Source: Prevotellaceae bacterium UBA1786 (GTDB lineage Bacteria; Bacteroidota; Bacteroidia; Bacteroidales; Bacteroidaceae). From it: DNA of 9,361 bases. A program made the translations under genes and the position numbers. Location: positions 1 to 9,361 of the forward strand of contig DCGE01000005.1 in assembly GCA_002314525.1 (NCBI GenBank), written 5' to 3'. This document shows, piece by piece, positions 1 to 6,154 of the stretch (within the stretch, counting starts at the first letter, position 1; each line of letters starts with the position of its first letter). The notes under the pieces are model-generated. The model did no database searches. It was not told where the DNA came from and saw only the letters and a list, made by a program, of their open reading frames with translations.

Positions 1-518
1 TCTGCGATGCATTCAATATTCCTATTGTCACTCTCGTTGACGTTCCTGGATTCCTTCCTGGTACAGGTCAGGAGTACAATGCGGTCATCCTTCATGGTGC
101 AAAGCTTCTTTATGCATTCGGAGAATGTACAGTGCCAAAGGTTACTGTTACTTTGCGTAAGTCTTATGGTGGTTCACATATCGTGATGAGTTGTAAGCAA
201 CTTCGCGGCGACATGAACTACGCATGGCCATCTGCTCAGATTGCAGTTATGGGTGCTGCCGGTGCTGCTTCTGTACTTTATGCAAAAGAGGCAAAGGCGC
301 TCAAGGACGAAGGCAAGGATGCTGCTGCATTCATCCAGGAGAAGGAAGAGGAATATGACAAGTTATTTGCAAATCCTTACAACGCAGCCAAGTACGGATA
401 TATTGATGACGTCATTGAACCTCGTAACACTCGTTTCCGCATCATCCGCGCTCTCGATCAGTTGCGTGATAAGAAGTTGACCAATCCTGCTAAGAAACAC
501 GGAAATATTCCGTTGTAA
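1..518 (+). CDS. mmdA: Methylmalonyl-CoA decarboxylase / acyl-CoA carboxylase carboxyltransferase subunit, 3' part
   Basis: This is the C-terminal 171 residues of a biotin-dependent carboxyltransferase; the gene starts upstream of the window and the reading frame has its first full codon at position 3. Visible signatures are [13 protein letters not shown] near the start of the visible part, then [22 protein letters not shown], and [18 protein letters not shown], all typical of the crotonase-fold C-terminal half of MmdA/PccB-type subunits. The family moves a carboxyl group between an acyl-CoA and protein-bound biotin in the cytoplasm. The following OadG-like, biotin-carrier and beta-subunit genes indicate a membrane decarboxylase (methylmalonyl-CoA to propionyl-CoA) rather than a soluble carboxylase. 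The substrate is inferred from context; propionyl-CoA carboxylase is the main alternative. The stop TAA is followed directly by a second TAA that opens a heptad repeat. A GTG at 132 lies inside the gene and is not a start. Confidence 0.93.
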   Translation, partial: CDAFNIPIVTLVDVPGFLPGTGQEYNAVILHGAKLLYAFGECTVPKVTVTLRKSYGGSHIVMSCKQLRGDMNYAWPSAQIAVMGAAGAASVLYAKEAKALKDEGKDAAAFIQEKEEEYDKLFANPYNAAKYGYIDDVIEPRNTRFRIIRALDQLRDKKLTNPAKKHGNIPL

Positions 519-555
519 TAAATCGTAAATGGTAAATTGCTAAATAGTAAAATTT
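516..555 (+). repeat. Imperfect heptad repeat (TAAAT-N2) filling the mmdA to OadG junction
   Basis: The short sequence TAAAT begins at 519, 526, 533 and 541, with TAAAA at 548, so units recur every 7 bases with one 8-base step. The array starts at the mmdA stop codon (516-518) and ends just before the ATG at 556. Because 7 is not a multiple of 3, the units place TAA in all three frames. No Shine-Dalgarno sequence is present; the A/T-rich, probably unstructured leader is the likely ribosome entry site for the next gene, as is usual in Bacteroidetes. Its function is inferred. Confidence 0.6.
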
Positions 556-903
556 ATGACTATTTTCTTAGTAGATTGGCCAAGCGTATGGGCAATGACG
601 GGAATCGGAATTGGAATTGTATTCTGCATTTTGGTTCTTCTCGTGTTCGTACTCCAGATTTTCGGCTATGTGGCAGCAAAAGGAACTGCTCCAAAGGCAG
701 TGGCTCAGCCTGTACAGACCGTCAGTCAGAGTGAGGCACCTGTCGTTGTTTCTTCTGACGCTGAAACAGAGGCTGCAATCGCAACCGCTCTGTATTTATA
801 TTTCCATGAATCTCACGACGAGGAAAGCTATCGTCTGACTATCAGACACAACGAGAACTCTGGCTGGCATTCAGTACTTAACAATCATCTATCAAACAAC
901 TGA
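556..903 (+). CDS. OadG-family small subunit of the sodium-pumping decarboxylase
   Basis: This 115-residue protein has one strong membrane helix at about residues 11-39 (VWAMTGIGIG into FVLQIFGYVAAK), then an Ala/Pro/Val/Gln-rich linker (about 43-66), then an acidic, alanine-rich segment (DAETEAAIATALYLY). That order is typical of the gamma subunit of oxaloacetate decarboxylase and the delta subunit of methylmalonyl-CoA decarboxylase, which anchor the soluble carboxyltransferase to the membrane beta subunit. The N-terminus is expected in the periplasm and the tail in the cytoplasm. ATG at 556 is the start because it precedes the helix closely and the upstream bases are the non-coding heptad repeat. 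It lies between mmdA and the biotin carrier, ending 4 bases before the carrier's ATG. The tail (YRLTIRHNENSGWHSVLNN) is outside what I recognise. The symbol mmdD would suit if the complex is confirmed. Confidence 0.85.
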   Translation: MTIFLVDWPSVWAMTGIGIGIVFCILVLLVFVLQIFGYVAAKGTAPKAVAQPVQTVSQSEAPVVVSSDAETEAAIATALYLYFHESHDEESYRLTIRHNENSGWHSVLNNHLSNN

Positions 904-907
904 AATA

Positions 908-1627
908 ATGAAAAGTTTCAAATTCAAAATCGGTGGTAAGGCATACGAGGCTTCTGTAAATGAGTTGGAAGGTTCAAACGTAGAGGTTACCATCAACGGC
1001 AAATCATATAGCGTGGAAGTTGAACAAGCCGCTGCTCCTAAAGCAGCTCCACGTGTAGCTCCATCTGCCGCTGCAGCTCCTGTTGCAGCTCCTGCTGGTG
1101 GCTCTCAGAAAATCAGTGCACCGCTCCCGGGAAATGTCACTAAAGTTCTCGTAAGTGCAGGTCAGTCTGTAAAGAAGGGTGATGTACTCCTCGTTATGGA
1201 AGCTATGAAGATGGAGAATAACATCACGGCAGAATTCGACTGCAAAGTATCAAAAGTTGTTGCTCAGGTAGGTCAGACTGTAAATCAGGGTGACGTGCTT
1301 GTTGAGGTTGAAGGTGCTGCTGCTCCTGTAGCTGCACCGAAACCAGTTGCTGCTCCTACTCCAAAGGCAAATCCTGCACCTGCACCAAAACCTGCAGCAG
1401 CTCCAAGCGCTGGTGGCAAGAAGGTCGAGTCTCCACTTCCTGGAACAATCACCAAGATTTGTGTGACTGTGGGCCAGAAGGTCAATGCTGGTGACGTACT
1501 CCTTACTATGGAAGCTATGAAGATGGAAAACAACATCACGGCAGAGTCTGCTGGTGAGGTAAAGGCCATTTTTGTTCAACAAGGTGCCAGCGTAATGAAT
1601 GGCGACGCACTCGTAGAAATCGGATAA
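908..1627 (+). CDS. mmdC: Biotin carboxyl carrier protein with two tandem biotinyl domains
   Basis: This 239-residue protein carries carboxyl groups on biotin between the carboxyltransferase (MmdA) and the membrane decarboxylase (MmdB). Residues 1-39 form the short N-terminal beta region usual in Bacteroidetes carriers ([15 protein letters not shown]). An Ala/Pro linker (about 41-66) leads to biotinyl domain 1 (about 70-135), a second Ala/Pro/Lys linker (137-170) and biotinyl domain 2 (about 174-239). Each domain has the biotinylation motif EAMKMEN, with acceptor lysines K101 (codon 1208-1210) and K205 (codon 1520-1522). Family members usually have one such domain and about 140 residues, so this one is longer by one linker and one domain. 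The domains match at 37 of 66 aligned residues by my count. Both keep the surrounding PLPG and GDVLL elements, so both look functional. The start follows the preceding stop by 4 bases in a tight operon. Confidence 0.93.
   Translation: MKSFKFKIGGKAYEASVNELEGSNVEVTINGKSYSVEVEQAAAPKAAPRVAPSAAAAPVAAPAGGSQKISAPLPGNVTKVLVSAGQSVKKGDVLLVMEAMKMENNITAEFDCKVSKVVAQVGQTVNQGDVLVEVEGAAAPVAAPKPVAAPTPKANPAPAPKPAAAPSAGGKKVESPLPGTITKICVTVGQKVNAGDVLLTMEAMKMENNITAESAGEVKAIFVQQGASVMNGDALVEIG
1115..1624 (+). repeat. Internal duplication of the biotinyl domain coding sequence (unit spacing 312 bp)
   Basis: The coding sequence for residues 70-135 is repeated for residues 174-239, exactly 104 codons later. Around the biotin sites a 21-base block (1195-1215 and 1507-1527) and a 14-base block (1220-1233 and 1532-1545) are identical in DNA, while the flanks have diverged. 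This suggests an in-frame tandem duplication with strong constraint at the biotinylation loop, or gene conversion there. Confidence 0.85.
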
Positions 1628-1631
1628 CGGC

Positions 1632-2906
1632 ATGAAAAAGATATTTTGTCTTATTACGATGCTGATGCTTGTGGCAGTTCCCGTGCTTGCAGCAAATGAA
1701 GGTTTTGACTTCAATCAGACTATGCTCAAGTTCTGGAATGACATGGGTTTCACGCTTTTCTTTGCTGGTGACGGATGGAAGAATGCAGTGATGATTTGTA
1801 TCGCATGTGTGCTTCTGTATCTTGCCATCAAGAAACAGTATGAGCCTCTGTTGCTTCTGCCTATTGCATTTGGTATGCTCCTGTCCAACATTCCGTTGGG
1901 AGGCTTGTTCCACTCAGAGATGTGGAATAATGAGTTCTTGAATCCTGAAAGTCCTTTCTTCCACAGCTATAAGCATATCATGGCTGAAGGCGGACTCCTC
2001 GATGTACTATATATCGGTGTCAAGGCTGGAATCTATCCTTGTCTTATCTTCCTTGGAGTAGGTGCCATGACAGACTTCGGTCCGTTGATTGCCAACCCAA
2101 AGAGCCTTCTTCTCGGTGCCGCTGCACAGCTTGGTATTTTCGTTACATTCATCGTTGCTCATCTCCTCGGATTCAACTCGCAGGAAGCAGCTTCAATAGG
2201 TATCATCGGCGGTGCTGACGGTCCAACGGCAATCTTCCTTACTACTAAGTTGGCTCCTCATCTGCTCGGTCCTATCGCCGTTGCTGCATATAGTTATATG
2301 GCACTTGTACCAGTGATCCAACCACCTATCATGCGTGCCCTCACAACGAAGAAGGAACGCCAGATTCAGATGAAGCAGCTCCGTACCGTCAGCAAGACTG
2401 AGAAGATTCTCTTCCCTATCGTTGTTGCTATCATCGTTTCGCTCATCCTCCCTTCAGCTGCAACGCTTATCGGCTGTCTGATGCTCGGTAACCTGTTCAA
2501 GGAGAGCGGTGTCGTAGAACGTCTGAACAAGACTTCACAGAATGAACTCAATAACATAGTAGTTATCTTCCTCGGTACGACTGTAGGTGCAACTGCTACG
2601 GCACAGTCTTTCCTAAATGTACAGACTATCAGTATCCTTGTAGTAGGTATTGTAGCATTCAGTTTCGGTACTGCCGGTGGTGTGCTTCTCGCAAAGTTCC
2701 TCAATCTCTTCCTTAAGGAAAAGATCAATCCGCTTATCGGTTCTGCAGGTGTGAGTGCTGTTCCTATGGCTGCTCGTGTTTCCCAGGTTGAAGGCCAGAA
2801 GGCCAATCCTCGCAACTTCCTTCTCATGCATGCCATGGGACCAAATGTTGCTGGTGTCATCGGCTCTGCAGTTGCTGCAGGTATCCTTCTCAGTATGCTC
2901 GGTTAA
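1632..2906 (+). CDS. mmdB: Sodium-translocating decarboxylase beta subunit (methylmalonyl-CoA decarboxylase type)
   Basis: This 424-residue polytopic membrane protein decarboxylates carboxybiotin and couples this to Na+ export. It has the OadB/MmdB/GcdB hallmarks: [18 protein letters not shown] (71-88), [10 protein letters not shown] (193-202), [17 protein letters not shown] (227-243), [13 protein letters not shown] (366-378) and HAMGPNVAG (400-408). By spacing, D196, N366 and S375 match the residues called D203, N373 and S382 in the Klebsiella oxaloacetate decarboxylase beta subunit, which are implicated in Na+ and proton handling. The offset is 7 in all three cases. Residues 1-21 ([21 protein letters not shown]) look like a signal peptide or extra helix ahead of the usual family start. 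ATG at 1632 lies 4 bases after the carrier stop. The last gene of the operon, it is followed by a terminator. The biotin-carrier neighbour supports the role; the exact acyl-CoA substrate is inferred. Confidence 0.93.
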   Translation: MKKIFCLITMLMLVAVPVLAANEGFDFNQTMLKFWNDMGFTLFFAGDGWKNAVMICIACVLLYLAIKKQYEPLLLLPIAFGMLLSNIPLGGLFHSEMWNNEFLNPESPFFHSYKHIMAEGGLLDVLYIGVKAGIYPCLIFLGVGAMTDFGPLIANPKSLLLGAAAQLGIFVTFIVAHLLGFNSQEAASIGIIGGADGPTAIFLTTKLAPHLLGPIAVAAYSYMALVPVIQPPIMRALTTKKERQIQMKQLRTVSKTEKILFPIVVAIIVSLILPSAATLIGCLMLGNLFKESGVVERLNKTSQNELNNIVVIFLGTTVGATATAQSFLNVQTISILVVGIVAFSFGTAGGVLLAKFLNLFLKEKINPLIGSAGVSAVPMAARVSQVEGQKANPRNFLLMHAMGPNVAGVIGSAVAAGILLSMLG

Positions 2907-2925
2907 ACAAAACCACGTATATCTT

Positions 2926-2959
2926 AAATCTCCAGGCGTTAAGTCTGGAGATTTTTTTT
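2926..2959 (+). terminator. Intrinsic terminator of the decarboxylase operon
   Basis: A perfect 10-bp stem (AAATCTCCAG at 2926-2935 with CTGGAGATTT at 2945-2954) closes a 9-base loop. A run of eight T (2952-2959) begins in the last bases of the stem. It lies about 20 bases after the mmdB stop. Confidence 0.88.
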
Positions 2960-2987
2960 GTTTGGTAATTATTTTTTTATAACTTTG
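2957..2987 (+). promoter_or_regulatory. Bacteroidetes-type promoter for nadA-mnmA
   Basis: TTTG (2957-2960) and TAACTTTG (2980-2987) are separated by 19 bases, matching the Bacteroidetes -33/-7 consensus (TTTG, 19-21 bp, TAnnTTTG). Transcription would begin around 2990-2995, giving a leader of roughly 20-25 bases before the nadA ATG. The TTTG overlaps the T tract of the preceding terminator. Confidence 0.72.
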
Positions 2988-3016
2988 CATTTGTTATAAA
3001 AACAAAATACACACTA

Positions 3017-3922
3017 ATGGGCAAAGATACTATAACACAAGAGATTCATCGCCTTTGCAACGAGAAGAACGCTGTGATATTGGCGCATTACTATACAGAC
3101 TCAGATATTCAGGATGTTGCCGACTTTGTAGGTGATTCTCTTGCTCTTGCACAGTGGGCTGCTAAAACCGATGCTGAGATTATTGTGATGTGTGGAGTTG
3201 GATTTATGGCCGAGACGTGCAAGATTCTTTGTCCTCAGAAGAAAGTCCTTATTCCAGATGCTGAGGCCGGCTGTTCGTTGGCCGATAGCTGCCAGGTAGC
3301 TGATCTCAAGCGTTTCATGGGAGAGCATCCAGGCTACAAAGTTGTCAGCTATGTCAACACAACCGCTGGCGTAAAAGCACTCAGTGATGTTGTCGTAACC
3401 AGTTCCAATGCCCGGAAAATTGTGGAGTCCTATCCAAAGGAGGAGAAACTGATATTTGGCCCCGACAGACATCTGGGAACTTACATCAATCAGCAGACAG
3501 ACCGGAATATGTTGTTGTGGCAGGGAGGTTGCCATGTTCACAGTGGCTTTTCTGCCAGTGAGGTTCTTCGTCTGAAAACAGAACACCCGGAAGCCGCAGT
3601 TCTTGTACATCCGGAATGTCCGCTTGAAATTCAGGAACTTGCAGACCGCATCGGCAGCACCGCAGACCTCTTGAATTATTCCGTCGCATCACATGCCAAT
3701 GAGTTTATCGTCGGGACCGAGAATGGAGTTATCCATAAGATGCAGCAGTCAAGTCCGTCAAAACGGTTTTATCCGGTCGGTGATGTCTGTGAACACATGC
3801 GACGCAACACCCTGAAGAAACTCTACGATGTTCTTCTCACCGAAAGTCCTGAGGTACTTGTCGATCCTGTGCTTGCCTCAAAGGCAATCCTTCCAATAAA
3901 TAAGATGTTATCCCTTAGTTGA
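3017..3922 (+). CDS. nadA: Quinolinate synthase
   Basis: This cytoplasmic 301-residue enzyme condenses iminoaspartate with dihydroxyacetone phosphate to give quinolinate for de novo NAD synthesis. The length fits the shorter NadA type. Recognisable elements are ILAHYYTDSDIQDVADFVGDS (21-41, substrate region), CGVGFMAET (59-67), EAGCSLAD, GPDRHLGTYI (148-157), GGCHVH, HPECP (198-202) and VGDVCEHMRRNTLKKL (254-269). The three [4Fe-4S] ligands are most likely C86, C172 and C258, because their spacing of 86 and 86 closely matches that of characterised NadA proteins. Several further cysteines (C59, C68, C72, C92, C201) lie nearby. ATG at 3017 follows a good promoter. The stop shares one base with the ATG of mnmA, so translation is probably coupled. 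No nadB or nadC is in the window. Confidence 0.96.
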   Translation: MGKDTITQEIHRLCNEKNAVILAHYYTDSDIQDVADFVGDSLALAQWAAKTDAEIIVMCGVGFMAETCKILCPQKKVLIPDAEAGCSLADSCQVADLKRFMGEHPGYKVVSYVNTTAGVKALSDVVVTSSNARKIVESYPKEEKLIFGPDRHLGTYINQQTDRNMLLWQGGCHVHSGFSASEVLRLKTEHPEAAVLVHPECPLEIQELADRIGSTADLLNYSVASHANEFIVGTENGVIHKMQQSSPSKRFYPVGDVCEHMRRNTLKKLYDVLLTESPEVLVDPVLASKAILPINKMLSLS

Positions 3923-4986
3923 TGAATATTGCAGCATTAGTCTCAGGTGGAGTTGACTCCGCAGTAAGTGTACACCTTTTAAAGGAACAGGGCTACACGC
4001 CACATCTGTTTTATATCAAGATCGGACCGGATCGTGATACAGAATGGAACTGCACCTCTGAGGAAGATGTTGAGATATGCCAGTGGCTTGCCCGTAAATA
4101 CGGGTGCTCTTTCGATATTATCGACCTGCATAAGGATTATTGGGAGCAGGTGGTGACTTATACAATGGAAAAAGCTCGTCAGGGATTGACTCCGAATCCT
4201 GATGTGATGTGCAACAAACTAATCAAATTCGGTTGCTTTGAAGAAAGAGTGGGGCATGAGTTTGACAAGACTGCAACGGGTCATTATGCCACGACGACTG
4301 TGATTGACGGCAAAGTCTGGCTATCGACCAGTCCTGACCCGGTGAAAGACCAGACAGACTTCCTCTGCCAGTTGGACTATGCTCAGGTAAGCAAACTGAT
4401 GTTTCCTACAGGACACCTCTGGAAACATGAGGTACGTGATATTGCAGACAAGGCCGGACTTCTCAATGCGAAGCGTCGTGATTCACAGGGGATTTGCTTT
4501 TTGGGTGATATTGACTTCCGTGACTATATCAAGGCTCATCTTGGAGAGAATCCTGGTGATGTAAGGGAACTTGAGACAGGGAAGAAAATCGGAGAGCATC
4601 GTGGCTTATGGTTTTATACTATCGGTCAGCGCAAAGGTCTGGGGTTTGGTGGTGGTCCTTGGTTTGTTGTGAAGAAGAATATCAAACGTAACATCCTTTT
4701 TGTCTCCCACGGGTACGAGCCTGAAAAAGTTTTGAAAGACCATATTCATATGGCTGACCTTCATTTCATCACAGAGAGTCCTTGGTGCAGCGAAGACCCG
4801 CATCCCGTGACTTTCAAAATTCGTCATACGTCGGAGTATAATAACGGAACTCTCATTCATCAGTCCGACGGCGAATGGCTTCTTAAGTCAGAAGAAAAAA
4901 TTCATGGAGTCGCACCGGGACAGTATTGTGTCATTTACGACACGGAACACCACCTCTGTTTCGGTTCAGGCGAAATTTCAAGATAA
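3922..4986 (+). CDS. mnmA: tRNA-specific 2-thiouridylase
   Basis: This 354-residue cytoplasmic ATP-dependent enzyme places sulfur on U34 of the tRNAs for Lys, Glu and Gln. The PP-loop nucleotide site SGGVDS is at residues 8-13. The conserved cysteines are C97 in TPNPDVMCN and C192 in GICFLGD, which match the catalytic pair of the family (C102 and C199 in E. coli). TATGHYA (117-123) and FYTIGQRKGLG (231-241) are also typical. I chose ATG at 3922, overlapping the nadA stop by one base; a TTG one codon earlier (3919) is open but less likely. Bacteroidetes often carry more than one MnmA paralogue, so this may be one of several. The link with nadA is an operon of two housekeeping genes, both tied to sulfur or Fe-S supply, and no direct partnership is shown. 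Confidence 0.95.
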   Translation: MNIAALVSGGVDSAVSVHLLKEQGYTPHLFYIKIGPDRDTEWNCTSEEDVEICQWLARKYGCSFDIIDLHKDYWEQVVTYTMEKARQGLTPNPDVMCNKLIKFGCFEERVGHEFDKTATGHYATTTVIDGKVWLSTSPDPVKDQTDFLCQLDYAQVSKLMFPTGHLWKHEVRDIADKAGLLNAKRRDSQGICFLGDIDFRDYIKAHLGENPGDVRELETGKKIGEHRGLWFYTIGQRKGLGFGGGPWFVVKKNIKRNILFVSHGYEPEKVLKDHIHMADLHFITESPWCSEDPHPVTFKIRHTSEYNNGTLIHQSDGEWLLKSEEKIHGVAPGQYCVIYDTEHHLCFGSGEISR

Positions 4987-5016
4987 TACATATAAATAAC
5001 CTTAAAAACAGACCTT

Positions 5017-6144
5017 ATGACAATGAAACGCTTTTTTTTAACAACAATGGCATTATTCGGTGCCATCAACACGACACTTAGCGTGTCTGCACAAAACAAT
5101 CTACCAGGACTGACCTATAGCAACAATCCGGCAGTTGTTGATGGATTTGTGAAGAATTTCTCTCAGTTGTCATCACCTCAGAAGACAATCTATGTCAGCT
5201 TCACTCAAGGCATTGATCGAGTAGAGAAAACGGATTCAGCATTCATATCTGATGGAGGCGAATTTGCATTGATGATTCCTGTGGAATTTTCCAAGATTGT
5301 CACTCTTCGTTACGGAGAAAGAAAAGTTGAAATTCTAGTCACTCCGGGCGAGATCCTCGAAGTTGCCTATGATCCTCGCAAGGATGGCACAAAGAAAAAT
5401 GCATGGACTTTCCGCCGTTCCAATCCTGAATTCAATCGTGACCTGGCTAATTATGGTCAGGAATACAACACCAGTCGCCTTTTCTTCGGTGAAAACCGTC
5501 GTTTCAACAACGAATGGCTGAAGGATGTCACTACGGTGGAACAATATAAGGCACGCGTACTCGGAATATACAACGATGCCGTGGCTGCAATAGATGCCAA
5601 TACCCATGTTGGAAATGCTTTCAAGGAATACGTGAAGAACAGTTGTATGATTCAGACTCTTGTTGTCCTTACTTCATACGCACCTATTCTTGGCCATGCC
5701 AATCACAAGAATCCACAGGAGTACAAGGCTCCGGCTGACTATTATAACGACATTCTTGCATGGAATCCTTTCTCCAATAATAACGTGCTTTACTCTCGGT
5801 ATGTCCGCGACTTGCGTGGCTTTGCTGATAATTATACCCGAACCACTGGCGCCGTGAAAGCTCGTTTCCCAGAATCGTTCTCGCAACTCTCGAAGGCATG
5901 TGAATACAGCGATCAACTCGATCAGCATCGTCCTTTCTCGCGTGAACAGATTGGAAAGGTTATCAAGGATTGTCCTGTACTCGGACTCTCACTCCTTCAG
6001 CGCAATGCTCAGACCATGTCACGTCCGTTTGCGCCTGCAGTTCCTGGAATGCCAGGCGGTGCTCCGGGCATGATGCGTATGCCAGGTGCTCCGGGAGGTA
6101 TGGTGCCGGGTGCAGCACCTCAGCAGCAGAATAGTACAAAATAG
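5017..6144 (+). CDS. Exported protein of unknown function with Gly/Pro/Met-rich C-terminal tail
   Basis: I do not recognise a named function for this 375-residue protein. Residues 1-26 (MTMKRFFLTTMALFG through SVSAQ) form a signal peptide with no lipobox cysteine, so a periplasmic protein is expected. Residues about 38-122 look like a beta-sandwich (KTIYVSFTQG, DSAFISDGGEFALMIPV, ILVTPGEILEVAYDP), resembling the N-terminal domain of Bacteroidetes TlpA-like proteins (DUF4369-like). Residues about 135-335 appear mainly helical. There is no thioredoxin CxxC; the only cysteines after the signal are C210, C295 and C319. The tail from about 337 to 368 is built of PG(M/A)PGG-like units with five methionines. 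ATG at 5017 or at 5023 (MKRFF) could be the start. It lies 30 bases after mnmA with no visible promoter, so it is probably co-transcribed. Its stop is 10 bases from the convergent glycosyltransferase stop. Confidence 0.72.
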   Translation: MTMKRFFLTTMALFGAINTTLSVSAQNNLPGLTYSNNPAVVDGFVKNFSQLSSPQKTIYVSFTQGIDRVEKTDSAFISDGGEFALMIPVEFSKIVTLRYGERKVEILVTPGEILEVAYDPRKDGTKKNAWTFRRSNPEFNRDLANYGQEYNTSRLFFGENRRFNNEWLKDVTTVEQYKARVLGIYNDAVAAIDANTHVGNAFKEYVKNSCMIQTLVVLTSYAPILGHANHKNPQEYKAPADYYNDILAWNPFSNNNVLYSRYVRDLRGFADNYTRTTGAVKARFPESFSQLSKACEYSDQLDQHRPFSREQIGKVIKDCPVLGLSLLQRNAQTMSRPFAPAVPGMPGGAPGMMRMPGAPGGMVPGAAPQQQNSTK

Positions 6145-6154
6145 GAAACAGGAA

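Noticed and set aside
1250..1714. Minus-strand open frames (1250-1714 and 1285-1569) across the biotin carrier
   Set aside because: The Gly/Ala-rich translation mirrors the Ala/Pro-rich linkers on the other strand; the carrier gene explains the region fully.
2366..2860. 164-codon open frame on the minus strand inside mmdB
   Set aside because: It lies wholly opposite a clearly conserved membrane protein gene, its translation shows no recognisable family, and it has no promoter or start context. It is a shadow of codon bias.
6084..6120. Inverted repeat AGGTGCT/AGCACCT near the end of the exported-protein gene
   Set aside because: It arises from repeated Gly-Ala-Pro codons in the protein tail and has no T run on either strand, so it is not a terminator for the convergent gene.
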